Of a stretch of 53,639 bases of DNA, positions 40,976 to 49,357 are shown one piece after another (position 1 is the first letter of the stretch; each line of letters begins with the position of its first letter). Location of the stretch: the NCBI GenBank assembly GCA_035633215.1, contig DASQFI010000013.1, positions 1 to 53,639 on the forward strand, written 5' to 3'. The notes under the pieces are model-generated. The model had not been told where the DNA came from, did not search any database, and saw nothing but the letters and a program-made list of their open reading frames with translations. The translations under genes were made by a program, and so were the position numbers. Source of the DNA: DASQFI01 sp035633215. GTDB lineage: Bacteria; Acidobacteriota; Vicinamibacteria; Vicinamibacterales; SCN-69-37.

Positions 40976-41728
40976 TTGAACGCGATCGCGATGAAAGACC
41001 TGCTGGAGGCCGGCGTGCACTTCGGCCATCAGACCAAGCGGTGGAACCCGAAGATGAAGCCCTACATCTTCGGCGAGCGCAATGGCATCTACATCATCGA
41101 CCTTGGCCGCACGGCCAAGCTGTATCGCGAAGCCGCCGACTACGTCGCGAACGTGTGCAGCCAGAACGGGACGGTGCTGTTCGTCGGCACCAAGCGGCAG
41201 GCGCAGGACGCCATCGCCGAAGAGGCCCAGCGCTGCGGCATGTTCTTCGTCAACCAGCGCTGGCTGGGCGGACTCCTGACCAACTTCACGACCATCCAGC
41301 GAAGCCTGGCGCGCCTGCGCGAGCTCGAGGCGATGGCGACCGACGGACGTTGGGAAACGCTGTCGAAGAAGGAAATCGCGCGGCTCGAGAAGGAACGCCG
41401 CAAGCTCGCCAAGAACCTCGACGGCATCCGCGGCATGGGCCGTCTGCCCGACATCGTCTTCATCGTGGACACCAAACACGAGCAGATCGCGGTCGACGAG
41501 GCGCGCAAGCTCAAGATTCCGGTCATCGGCGTCGTCGATACGAACTGCGATCCCGACGAAGTCGATTTCGTGATCCCCGGTAACGACGACGCACTGCGAT
41601 CGATTCGGTTGTTTGCCGCGGGCATCGCCGACGCCATCTTGTCGGGTCGCGGCCTGGCCGAAGCGGCCAGTGCGCCCCAGGCGGCCGAGTCGAAAGCCCG
41701 CGCGCACGCCGCTCCGGCGACGGCATAA
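40976..41728 (+). CDS. rpsB: 30S ribosomal protein S2
   Basis: The 250-residue S2 begins with AMKDLLEAGVHFGHQTKRWN, near the family N-terminus. I chose the TTG at 40976 because AAGGAG at 40960-40965 is correctly placed and LNAIAMKDLLE aligns with the usual start. The ATG at 40991 and GTG at 40946 are less likely. VDTNCDPDEVDFVIPGNDDA is conserved. The C-terminal Ala-rich tail is normal. Followed by a GGCAAA-word repeat and tsf. Confidence 0.97.
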   Translation: MNAIAMKDLLEAGVHFGHQTKRWNPKMKPYIFGERNGIYIIDLGRTAKLYREAADYVANVCSQNGTVLFVGTKRQAQDAIAEEAQRCGMFFVNQRWLGGLLTNFTTIQRSLARLRELEAMATDGRWETLSKKEIARLEKERRKLAKNLDGIRGMGRLPDIVFIVDTKHEQIAVDEARKLKIPVIGVVDTNCDPDEVDFVIPGNDDALRSIRLFAAGIADAILSGRGLAEAASAPQAAESKARAHAAPATA

Positions 41729-41729
41729 G

Positions 41730-41801
41730 ACAAGAAGACAAAAGGCAGAGGGCAAAAAGGCAGAAACTTTTTGCCTTGTACCTTCCTGCCTTTTGCCTTG
41801 A
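41730..41801. repeat. GGCAAAAAGGCAG-word inverted repeat
   Basis: AAAAGGCAGAGGGCAAAAAG on the left is echoed by TTTTTGCCTTGTACCTTCCT and GCCTTTTGCC on the right, so the block folds on itself. It fills the rpsB-tsf gap up to the tsf ribosome site GAGGT. It belongs to the same word family as 29679-29720. Confidence 0.7.
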
Positions 41802-41815
41802 CCACCGAGGTAGCA

Positions 41816-42505
41816 ATGTCCACGAACATCTCCGCTGAACTCGTCAAGAAGCTGCGCGACCGTACGGGCGCCGGCATGATGGAATGCAAGGCCGCGCTGC
41901 AGGACGCCAACGGCGACCTCGAAGAGGCGACGACGATTCTCCGCAAGCGCGGGCTCGCGCAGGCTGCCAAGAAGTCTGGACGGTCGACGAGTGAAGGCTT
42001 GATCGGCTCGTACATCCATCAGGGTGGCAAAATCGGCGTCCTCGTCGAGCTCAACTGCGAGTCGGACTTCGTGGCAAAGACCGACGACTTTCAGACGCTG
42101 CTCAAGGAGCTGGCGCTGCAGGTCGCCGCGGCCAGCCCGGAGTACGTCCGCCGCGACGACGTGCCCGCCGACGTGCTCGAGCGGGAGCGCGCGATCTATC
42201 GCGCTCAGATGCAGAACTCCGGGAAGCCGCCTCACGTGATTGACAAGATCGTCGAAGGCAAGCTCGGCAGTTTCTACGAGCAGGCGGTCCTGCTCGATCA
42301 GCCATCGATCCGCGATCCGAAGACGACTGTCAGTCAGATGGTGCAAGCCGCCATTGCGAAGCTCGGCGAGAACCTCGGCATCGCCAGGTTCGTGCGTTTC
42401 AGGGTTGGCGACCAGCCCGGAAGCTCGGCACGGAGGGAGCCGGGGGGCCAGCCAGCAGGGACTCCCACAAGCCCGGGCAGCGGACCGTCAGGCAACCCGG
42501 CCTGA
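41816..42505 (+). CDS. tsf: Elongation factor Ts
   Basis: Nucleotide-exchange factor for EF-Tu. About 229 residues, near the short (about 200-residue) class with a single dimerisation domain. KLRDRTGAGMMECKAALQDA and IHQGGKIGVLVELNCESDFV are the signature regions. The C-terminus has a Gly/Pro/Ser-rich extension (about residues 205-229). The ATG follows GAGGTAGCA; the earlier in-frame ATG at 41771 falls in the repeat. Confidence 0.97.
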   Translation: MSTNISAELVKKLRDRTGAGMMECKAALQDANGDLEEATTILRKRGLAQAAKKSGRSTSEGLIGSYIHQGGKIGVLVELNCESDFVAKTDDFQTLLKELALQVAAASPEYVRRDDVPADVLERERAIYRAQMQNSGKPPHVIDKIVEGKLGSFYEQAVLLDQPSIRDPKTTVSQMVQAAIAKLGENLGIARFVRFRVGDQPGSSARREPGGQPAGTPTSPGSGPSGNPA

Positions 42506-42609
42506 CCTGACCGGGCATTCAAGGGCCCGGCTCTGTCTTCTTCTATTACGCTCGCGGGGCCCCACCCCCGCTCGGTCGCGCTCCGGCGCTCGCGGACTCG
42601 CTACGGCCA

Positions 42610-42634
42610 CCCCAACGCGGCTGCCGCGTTGGGG
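42610..42634. repeat. Perfect 11-bp hairpin between tsf and pyrH
   Basis: CCCCAACGCGG-CTG-CCGCGTTGGGG is a perfect stem with a three-base loop in the 178-bp gap. The rest of the gap is GC-rich, with CTCGCGG and GGGGCCCC words resembling intergenic repeat families. No T-tract is present. Confidence 0.6.
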
Positions 42635-42669
42635 GCCCCGGCGCCTCGCGCGAGCCGCGGGCGCGAACA

Positions 42670-42675
42670 TATAAT
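42670..42675 (+). promoter_or_regulatory. Possible -10 box (TATAAT) upstream of pyrH
   Basis: A perfect TATAAT lies eight bases before the proposed pyrH GTG, which would give a leaderless transcript. No matching -35 box is seen 16-18 bases upstream. Confidence 0.35.
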
Positions 42676-42683
42676 CGACGTTC

Positions 42684-43403
42684 GTGTCGTCGAGGCCTGC
42701 CTACTCACGCGTTCTCCTCAAACTTTCCGGTGAAGCCCTCATGGGCGAGCAGGCGTTTGGGATCGACCCGATCGTCGCGACCCAGGTGGCGCGGGAAATC
42801 GGCGAGGTCCAGCAGCTCGGCGTGCAGGTCGCCGTCGTCATCGGCGGCGGCAACCTGTTTCGCGGGCTGGCGGCGAGCGCGCGCGGGATGGATCGCTCGA
42901 CGGCCGACTACATGGGCATGCTCGCGACCGTCATCAATGCGCTGGCGCTCCAGGACGCGCTCGAACAGCTGGGGGTGACGACGCGTGTGGCGACCGCGAT
43001 CGAAATGCGAGCGGTCGCCGAGCCGTTCATTCGCAGGCGCGCGATCCGTCACCTCGAAAAGGGCCGCGTCGTCGTCTTTGCGGCCGGCACCGGCAATCCC
43101 TACTTCACCACCGACACGGCCGCGGCGCTCCGGGCGATGGAGATGCGCGCCGAAGTGATCCTGAAGGGGACGAAGGTGGACGGCGTCTACACCGCCGATC
43201 CGATGAAGGACAAGTCGGCGAGTCGATACGAGACGATCTCCTATCTCGAGGTGCTCGAGAAGGGCCTGAAAGTCATGGACGCGACGGCGATCTCGCTCTG
43301 CATGGACAACAAGCTGCCGATCGTCGTCTTCAACCTCCGCGAAGCGGGCAATCTCCGCCGGGTCATCATGGGCGATCCTGTCGGCACGACGGTCATGGCC
43401 TGA
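42684..43403 (+). CDS. pyrH: UMP kinase
   Basis: Converts UMP to UDP; amino-acid-kinase fold, specific to bacteria. The 239-residue length is typical. YSRVLLKLSGEALMGEQAFG, VVIGGGNLFRG, DYMGMLATVINALALQDAL, AAGTGNPYFTTDTAAALRA and KGTKVDGVYTADPMKD are conserved. Proposed GTG start at 42684, directly after a TATAAT box. The rpsB-tsf-pyrH-frr order is the usual bacterial one. Confidence 0.97.
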   Translation: MSSRPAYSRVLLKLSGEALMGEQAFGIDPIVATQVAREIGEVQQLGVQVAVVIGGGNLFRGLAASARGMDRSTADYMGMLATVINALALQDALEQLGVTTRVATAIEMRAVAEPFIRRRAIRHLEKGRVVVFAAGTGNPYFTTDTAAALRAMEMRAEVILKGTKVDGVYTADPMKDKSASRYETISYLEVLEKGLKVMDATAISLCMDNKLPIVVFNLREAGNLRRVIMGDPVGTTVMA

Positions 43404-43451
43404 CACGGCGACAGCCATCACGGCGCGTTCACTACATGGACTGGGACGGTT

Positions 43452-44021
43452 ATGGATGTCACTGATATCAAAGGTCTGAATGCCGAAGTCAAGAAACGCA
43501 TGGACAGCGCCCTCGACCACGTCCGCCGCGAGCTCGGCGGGCTGCGAACGGGCCGCGCGACCGTTTCGTTGCTCGACCCCGTGCACGTGGACGCCTACGG
43601 CGCGTCGCTGCCGTTGAACCAGGTCGCATCCCTCTCGGTGCCGGAGCCCACGCTGATCGTCGCGCAGCCGTTCGACCCGTCGCTGATGTCGGCGATCGAG
43701 AAAGCGATTCAGAAGAGCAATCTCGGCCTCAATCCGGCGTCGGACGGCAAGGTCCTGCGCATTCCGATTCCTCCGCTCACCGAGGAGCGCCGCAGGGAGA
43801 TGTCGCGCCTCGTCCACAAGTACGCGGAAGAAGGCCGGAACGCGGTGCGGCAGGTGCGCCGCGACGCGAACGAGCGGCTGAAGAAACTCCTGAAGGATCA
43901 CAAGATCTCCGAAGACGACGAGCGGCGGGCGCTGGACGACGTGCAGAAGATCACGGATCAGCACGTCGTACTCATTGATGAACTTCAGAGGAAGAAAGAC
44001 ACTGAGCTGCTGGGAAAGTGA
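43452..44021 (+). CDS. frr: Ribosome recycling factor
   Basis: Splits post-termination ribosomes with EF-G. The 189-residue protein is full length: HVRRELGGLRTGRATVSLLD, YGASLPLNQVASLSVPEPT, IQKSNLGLNPASDGKVLRIP, IPPLTEERRREMSRLVHKY and VRQVRRDANERLKKLLKD. It follows pyrH by 48 bp. The long AATCTG-word repeat begins eight bases after the stop. Confidence 0.97.
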   Translation: MDVTDIKGLNAEVKKRMDSALDHVRRELGGLRTGRATVSLLDPVHVDAYGASLPLNQVASLSVPEPTLIVAQPFDPSLMSAIEKAIQKSNLGLNPASDGKVLRIPIPPLTEERRREMSRLVHKYAEEGRNAVRQVRRDANERLKKLLKDHKISEDDERRALDDVQKITDQHVVLIDELQRKKDTELLGK

Positions 44022-44028
44022 GCGACGT

Positions 44029-44274
44029 GCGGTGTCAATCTGAAAACTGACATCTGAAATCTGCAATCTGGTCGGCGCATCGGGGAATCTGGAATCTGGC
44101 AATCGAAACCACGCTTGTCCATGCCGACTCCGATTTCAGATTCCGATTTCAGATTCCCCGATTGCCGATTCTCAGATAGATTTCAGATTCCTGGATAGAT
44201 AGCAGATTCTCAGACTCCCAGATTACTGATCAAGATTACAGATTCTCTGATTGCCGATTTCAGATTGACACCGC
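44029..44274. repeat. Long AATCTG-word inverted repeat between frr and thrC (copy 3)
   Basis: A 246-bp block of AATCTG words on the left half that switch to the complementary CAGATT words on the right half. The outer 17 bases GCGGTGTCAATCTGAAA (44029-44045) and TTTCAGATTGACACCGC (44258-44274) are exact complements. The right end touches the thrC ATG at 44275. It shares CAATCTGAAAACTG with the sucC-sucD block at 14270. Confidence 0.85.
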
Positions 44275-45468
44275 ATGGGCTCTTTTTTTTCTCATCTCGA
44301 GTGTTCCGTCCCATGCGGGGCCGGTCCGTTCGATCCTCGCCACATCCATCACCTCTGTTCTTGTGGGGCCCCGCTCCTCGCGCGCTACGACCTGACCGCC
44401 GCGAAGCGCATGTCGAAGGACGCGCTCATCGGGCGAGAAGGGTCGATGTGGCGCTACAGGGAGCTGATGCCGCTGCACAATCTTCCTGGGCGCGACGGCG
44501 AGCTCGAGTCGCCGGTGTCGCTTGGCGAAGGCTGGACGCCGCTGATTCGGACGCGGCGGCTGGGCAAGGCGCTCGGCCTCGAGCGGCTGTACGTCAAGGA
44601 CGAATCGCTCAATCCGACGAACTCCTTCAAGGCGCGCGGGCTCTCGGCCGCGGTGACGCGCGCGTTCTATCTGGGCGCCAAAGTGCTCGCGATCCCGACG
44701 GCCGGCAACGCCGGGAACGCGATGGCCGCGTACGCCGCGCGCGCGAATCTCGGCGCGCAGGTCTTCATGCCGAAAGACGTGAAGATCCCGTTCATCCGCG
44801 AGTGTGAGATCTACGGCGCCGAGGTGACGCTCGTCGACGGGCTCATCACCGACGCCGGCCGCATCGCCGCCGAGATGGGGAAACCGCTCGGCTGGTACGA
44901 CGTCTCGACACTCAAAGAGCCGTACCGCATCGAAGGCAAGAAGACGATGGGGTACGAGGTCGCCGAGCAGCTTGGCTGGACGCTCCCCGACTGGATCATC
45001 TACCCCACGGGCGGCGGCACCGGCATGGTCGGCATGTGGAAGGCGTTCGACGAGATGTCCGCGCTCGGGTGGATCGATCCGGTCCGCCGGCCGCAGATGG
45101 TGACCGTGCAGGCGGCAGGATGCGCGCCGATCGTCCGCGCGTTTGGCGCAGGCACGGAGAAGGCCGCGCCGTGGGAGAACGCGCAGACGATCGCCGACGG
45201 CCTGCGCGTGCCGAAGGCCATCGGCGACTTTCTCGTGCTGCGCGCGCTCCGCGAGAGTCACGGCACCGCCGTGGCCGTGGGTGACGCCGAAATGGTGACG
45301 GGCATGAAGGACCTCGGCCGGCTCGAAGGCATCAGCGCGGCGCCGGAAGGCGGCGCGGCCCTGCAGGCGCTGCGAGTCCTCGTCGGCGACGGACGGATCA
45401 AGCCGCACGACTCGGTCGTGCTCTTCAATACGGGCGGCGCACTGAAGTACCTCGACGTTCTGCAATGA
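44275..45468 (+). CDS. thrC: Threonine synthase
   Basis: PLP enzyme converting O-phosphohomoserine to threonine. The 397-residue protein is of the thrC/ilvA-like fold II type. An N-terminal zinc-ribbon-like Cys pattern (ECSVPC, LCSCG) is followed by LGEGWTPLIRTRRLGKALG, the PLP Lys in NPTNSFKARG, the TAGNAGNAM phosphate loop and YPTGGGTGMVGMWKAFDE. The ATG at 44275 directly follows the repeat arm. Overlaps the next gene by four bases. The gap from frr is filled by the repeat. Confidence 0.93.
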   Translation: MGSFFSHLECSVPCGAGPFDPRHIHHLCSCGAPLLARYDLTAAKRMSKDALIGREGSMWRYRELMPLHNLPGRDGELESPVSLGEGWTPLIRTRRLGKALGLERLYVKDESLNPTNSFKARGLSAAVTRAFYLGAKVLAIPTAGNAGNAMAAYAARANLGAQVFMPKDVKIPFIRECEIYGAEVTLVDGLITDAGRIAAEMGKPLGWYDVSTLKEPYRIEGKKTMGYEVAEQLGWTLPDWIIYPTGGGTGMVGMWKAFDEMSALGWIDPVRRPQMVTVQAAGCAPIVRAFGAGTEKAAPWENAQTIADGLRVPKAIGDFLVLRALRESHGTAVAVGDAEMVTGMKDLGRLEGISAAPEGGAALQALRVLVGDGRIKPHDSVVLFNTGGALKYLDVLQ

Positions 45469-46466
45469 TTGGCCTCCTCTTTACGGGCGGCACAATCTCG
45501 ATGAAGTTCGACCCGGCGACGGGCGCGGCCGTCCCGGCGCTGAGCGCTGCCGAGATTCTTGCGCAGGTCCCCGATCTTCAATCGGTCGGCGACATCGAGA
45601 TCGAGGAATTCTCGCGCCTCCCCGGGCCGCACGTGACACCCGAGCAGATGTGGCGGCTGGCCCGGCGCGCGGCCGCCTGGCTCGAGCGTCCGGATGTCGA
45701 CGGCCTGGTCATCACGCACGGCACCGATACGATCGAGGAGACCGCATTCCTGCTCGATCTCGTGCTCATGTCGGAAAAGCCGGTCGTGCTCGTCGGCGCG
45801 ATGCGTACGGTGTCCGATCCCAGTTGGGACGGACCGGGAAACGTTCTCGCGGCCGCGCGCGTCGCCGCGTCTCCCGTGGCCCGCCACCACGGCGTGCTCG
45901 TCGTGATGGACGAGCAGATCCTGCCGGCGCGCGAGGTGCGCAAGGTACACACGGAATCGTCCGGATCGTTCGCGACGCCGGAATTCGGTCCCGTGGGCGT
46001 CGTCGACGACGGGACCGTCGTGTTTCGCCGGGCTCCCCTGCCCCGCCCGGCCTGGCGCGACGAGGCGGCCGAGGCCGGATTGCGTGTTCGTCGTCTCGAA
46101 ACGCGCGTCGAGTTGCTGCAGGTCTACACGGGCATGAGCGATCGACTGGTTCGCGTGCTGCTGGAGGACGGCCTGCGCGGCCTGGCGCTCGTCGCCTTCG
46201 GCCGCGGCAACGTCCCGCCGTCGATCATGCCGTCGCTCGAGCGTGCCGTCGGCGCAGGTGTGCTCGTGACCGTGTCGTCACGGTGCGTCGCCGGACGCGT
46301 CAAGCCGCGCTACGGCTACGACGGCGGCGGCCAGCATCTGGCCAGGATCGGCGCATTGCTCGCGGGCGATCTCTCGGGCGCGAAAGCGCGACTACTTCAG
46401 ATGGTCGCACTCGGGATGTCGGAGGATGTGGCCGGCGCATCCGAGCTGGTGCGCCGGCACACTTAG
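45465..46466 (+). CDS. ansA: L-asparaginase
   Basis: Hydrolyses asparagine to aspartate and ammonia. The 333-residue protein has the two threonine motifs (GLLFTGGTISM and LVITHGTDTIEETA), VLVGAMRTVSDPSWDGPGN and the C-terminal domain with FGRGNVPPSIMP. No signal peptide, so a cytoplasmic type I enzyme. ATGA overlap with thrC suggests joint aspartate/threonine-family metabolism. Convergent with pfkA. Confidence 0.92.
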   Translation: MIGLLFTGGTISMKFDPATGAAVPALSAAEILAQVPDLQSVGDIEIEEFSRLPGPHVTPEQMWRLARRAAAWLERPDVDGLVITHGTDTIEETAFLLDLVLMSEKPVVLVGAMRTVSDPSWDGPGNVLAAARVAASPVARHHGVLVVMDEQILPAREVRKVHTESSGSFATPEFGPVGVVDDGTVVFRRAPLPRPAWRDEAAEAGLRVRRLETRVELLQVYTGMSDRLVRVLLEDGLRGLALVAFGRGNVPPSIMPSLERAVGAGVLVTVSSRCVAGRVKPRYGYDGGGQHLARIGALLAGDLSGAKARLLQMVALGMSEDVAGASELVRRHT

Positions 46467-46467
46467 G

Positions 46468-47553
46468 TCAATCTCCGAAAGCAATTCCCACATTCCGCGC
46501 GGTTCGAATCAGATCGCTGTCCACGGGCACCTTACGCGTCTTGCCGACGACGCATTCGAGGGGCACGGCGACAATCTCCGGCGACTTGAGCGCGGTCATC
46601 ACGCCGAATTCGCCGCGGCGCAGGAGATCGACGGCGAAGCTGCCGAATCTCGTCGCGAGCACGCGGTCGTACGCCGACGGCGTGCCGCCGCGCTGGAGAT
46701 GACCGAGGACGACGTACCTCGTTTCCTTTTTCGCCATGTGCTCCAGCTCGATCGCAATACGTTCGCCGATACCTCCCAGGCGCTCCACCTTGTCCGGTGA
46801 TCCGGCCTCGACGATCGAGTGCGTGCCGCCCGCCGGATACGCGCCTTCGGCGACGACGACGACGCTGAAGCGGGCCCCCCAGCGTTCCCGCTCCTCGAGG
46901 CGCTCGACGACTTTGTCGAGGTCGAACGGTATCTCCGGGATGAGGACGACGTCGGCGCCGCCGGCGATGCCGGCGTAGAGCGCAATCCAGCCCGCGTATC
47001 GTCCCATCACCTCGACGACCATGATGCGGTGGTGTGCTTCCGCGGTGGTATGCAGCCGATCGATCGCCTCCGTCGCGAACTGCACCGCCGTGTCGAACCC
47101 GAACGTCATCGTCGTCTCGACGATGTCGTTGTCGATCGTCTTGGGTACGCCGACGATCGGCACGCCGCGCTTGTGGAACTCGTGAGCGATCGTGAGGGTC
47201 CCGTCGCCGCCGATGACGATCAGCGCGTCGAGGCCCATTTTCTGAAAGTTGTCACAGCAGCGATCCGAGTAATCGACCGGGCCTTCGGACGTTTGTAGCG
47301 GATAGGAGAACGGATCGCCGCGATTGGTGGTGCCGAGAATCGTCCCGCCGAGCCGCAGGATGCCGGTGACGTCGCGCAGCGTCAGCCGCCGCGATCGTTC
47401 GGGATAGATCAGGCCGTCGAAGCTGTCTTCGAGGCCGATGCATTCAATGCCGGCGGTGGCGGCCGATTTGACGACGGCGCGGATGACGGCGTTCAGGCCA
47501 GGCGCGTCACCGCCGCCGGTGAGTACCCCAATGCGACGAACGGGAGCGGACAT
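46468..47553 (-). CDS. pfkA: 6-phosphofructokinase, ATP-type
   Basis: The 361-residue PFK has VLTGGGDAPGLNAVIRAVVK, IGGDGTLTIAHEF, VPKTIDNDI, MGRYAGWIALYAGI and LGHLQRGGTPSAYDR. GGDGT keeps Gly at the ATP position (Gly104 in E. coli), while Lys in PKTIDND replaces the Gly124 of E. coli; this Gly/Lys mix is known from group III ATP-PFKs. The true start is the ATG at 47553, since the longer frame crosses the promoter of the divergent gene. The gene overlaps nothing. Its partner 110 bp away on the other strand has PPi-type residues. Confidence 0.9.
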   Translation of the reverse strand: MSAPVRRIGVLTGGGDAPGLNAVIRAVVKSAATAGIECIGLEDSFDGLIYPERSRRLTLRDVTGILRLGGTILGTTNRGDPFSYPLQTSEGPVDYSDRCCDNFQKMGLDALIVIGGDGTLTIAHEFHKRGVPIVGVPKTIDNDIVETTMTFGFDTAVQFATEAIDRLHTTAEAHHRIMVVEVMGRYAGWIALYAGIAGGADVVLIPEIPFDLDKVVERLEERERWGARFSVVVVAEGAYPAGGTHSIVEAGSPDKVERLGGIGERIAIELEHMAKKETRYVVLGHLQRGGTPSAYDRVLATRFGSFAVDLLRRGEFGVMTALKSPEIVAVPLECVVGKTRKVPVDSDLIRTARNVGIAFGD

Positions 47554-47613
47554 CTGGCCAGTGTATGACGGGGCTGTGAAGTGCGCACGACGAGGCGGAA
47601 CGGCGTGAACGCG

Positions 47614-47642
47614 TTGACAGCACTGCGGCGCGCTCCTATGCT
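47614..47642 (+). promoter_or_regulatory. Sigma-70 promoter of PPi-type pfk
   Basis: TTGACA (47614-47619), 17-base spacer, TATGCT (47637-47642). Predicted start near 47649, 15 bases before the ATG. Same hexamers and spacing as the rplM promoter. Confidence 0.75.
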
Positions 47643-47663
47643 CGATGGGTTCGGCATCTTGAG

Positions 47664-49013
47664 ATGGAGCACAACCATACGCTGGCGATTCTCGTAGGCG
47701 GAGGGCCTGCACCCGGCATCAACAGCGTCATTGGGGCGGCGACGATTCGGGCCCGGCTGGAAGGGATCGACGTCCTCGGCATTCGCGACGGCTTCGAGTG
47801 GATCATGCAGGGCGACATCGATCACGTCGTCCCGCTGTCGATCGAAGCGGTGAGCCGCATTCACTTTCGCGGCGGCTCCCACATCGGGATCTCGCGCGCC
47901 AATCCCAACACGCAACCGGAGCATCTCGAGAATGCGATTCGATCGCTGCTCCGCCTCAATGTGTCGCGGCTGCTGACGATCGGCGGCGATGACACCGCGT
48001 TCTCGGCGATGTCCCTCGACCGGCAGGCGGCCGGCCGGATTCGCGTGGTGCACGTGCCGAAGACGATCGACAACGATCTCGATCTCCCGGCGCACGTCGA
48101 CACGTTCGGGTTTCAGTCGGCGCGCCATTACGGCGCCGAGATCGTCAAGAACCTGATGGTCGACGCGAAAACCACCTCGCGGTGGTATTTCGTCATCGCG
48201 ATGGGCCGCAAGGCGGGCCACCTGGCGTTGGGCATCGGCAAGGCGGCCGGCGCGACGTTGACGATGATCGGGGAGGAGTTCACGGCGCCCATCCGCTTGC
48301 AGACGATCGTGGACACGCTGGCCGGCGCCATCATCAAGCGGCTCAGCGAGGGCCGTCGCGACGGCGTGGCGGTCATCGCCGAAGGGCTGGTGCTCGGCGT
48401 CGCGCCCGAAGATCTCGCGGGCATTGAGATTGACGAGGTCGAGCGCGACGCGCACGGCCATCTGCGCATCGACGAGGTGAACCTGGGCGAGATCCTCAAA
48501 GCGAAAGTCACGGAGCGGCTTCAGGCGGTCGGCCTCAGGTCGACGATCGCGGCGAAGAGTATCGGCTACGAGCTGCGCTGCGCCGACCCGATTCCGACCG
48601 ACATGGAGTACACGCGCGATCTCGGCTATTGCGCCGCCAAATACCTGCTGGCCGGCGGCCACGCCGCGGTGATCTCGATGCAGGGCGGTCACTTCGTTCC
48701 GATCCCCTTCAGCGAGATGCTGGACCCCGACACCGGACGGACGCGTGTGCGGCTGGTCGACATCAGCTCGACACGCTACGCCATCGCCCGCCGGTACATG
48801 ATCCGGCTGCGGCGCGACGACTTCGAGGATCCATATACGCTGGCGAAGCTGGCGACGACCGTCAGCCTGTCCGAGCCGGAGTTCCGGCGCCAGTTCGAGC
48901 ATCTGGTCGAGACCGAGCCGCCGCCACTCGTCTTCAATGCTGCTGGCGAGCACCTATCCACTCCTGGTGCCGCATCAGGTGCCAAAGAGCGCTCAGGGCC
49001 CGAAGAGCGGTGA
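47664..49013 (+). CDS. pfp: Pyrophosphate-dependent 6-phosphofructokinase
   Basis: The 449-residue protein has ILVGGGPAPGINSVIGAAT, IGGDDTAFSAMSL, VPKTIDNDLDLP, MGRKAGHLALGIGKAAGAT and SIGYELRCADPIPTDMEY. Asp in GGDDT together with Lys in PKTIDND is the signature of PPi-dependent PFKs, and MGRKAGH fits the long PPi class. The enzyme is reversible, so it serves both glycolysis and gluconeogenesis. It is divergent from the ATP-type pfkA. Confidence 0.92.
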   Translation: MEHNHTLAILVGGGPAPGINSVIGAATIRARLEGIDVLGIRDGFEWIMQGDIDHVVPLSIEAVSRIHFRGGSHIGISRANPNTQPEHLENAIRSLLRLNVSRLLTIGGDDTAFSAMSLDRQAAGRIRVVHVPKTIDNDLDLPAHVDTFGFQSARHYGAEIVKNLMVDAKTTSRWYFVIAMGRKAGHLALGIGKAAGATLTMIGEEFTAPIRLQTIVDTLAGAIIKRLSEGRRDGVAVIAEGLVLGVAPEDLAGIEIDEVERDAHGHLRIDEVNLGEILKAKVTERLQAVGLRSTIAAKSIGYELRCADPIPTDMEYTRDLGYCAAKYLLAGGHAAVISMQGGHFVPIPFSEMLDPDTGRTRVRLVDISSTRYAIARRYMIRLRRDDFEDPYTLAKLATTVSLSEPEFRRQFEHLVETEPPPLVFNAAGEHLSTPGAASGAKERSGPEER

Positions 49014-49239
49014 CGACGCTCCGAATCTGCGAACCCCCGCGCTGCCATCGCGGCGGCGTGCTCGCGTGGGGCCGCGTGGGCATCCGCTCGGCCGCGGCCA
49101 GCAGATCGCGAATCGAACAGCTCAACGGCGGCAGGCGCGAGGGGTTGCCGGCAAAATCGAGCGTGTTAGACTTAAGGGTCGCGGCCGTGCTGAAAAAACA
49201 CGCAAACTGGCCCGGCCCGCTTTGGAGGTCCGACTTTCT

Positions 49240-49266
49240 GAGTCCGAAGTTCTAAGCTCGAAGTTT
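49240..49266. repeat. Short GAAGTTCTAAGCTCGAAGTT-word block
   Basis: TCCGAAGTTCTAAGCTCGAAGTTT-like words upstream of tRNA-Ala repeat the word family seen at 16628-16730. Confidence 0.5.
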
Positions 49267-49274
49267 CCTAAAGT

Positions 49275-49350
<76 letters not shown>

Positions 49351-49357
49351 ACTTCCT

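Noticed and set aside
40286..42346. 686-residue minus-strand frame
   Set aside because: Shadow of rpsI, rpsB and tsf; typical high-GC antisense frame with no domains.
44029..44274. CRISPR array
   Set aside because: The repeated words are 6-10 bases, degenerate and change strand midway; there are no uniform repeats or unique spacers, and no cas genes.
47493..48953. 486-residue minus-strand frame
   Set aside because: Shadow of the PPi-type PFK; no family pattern.
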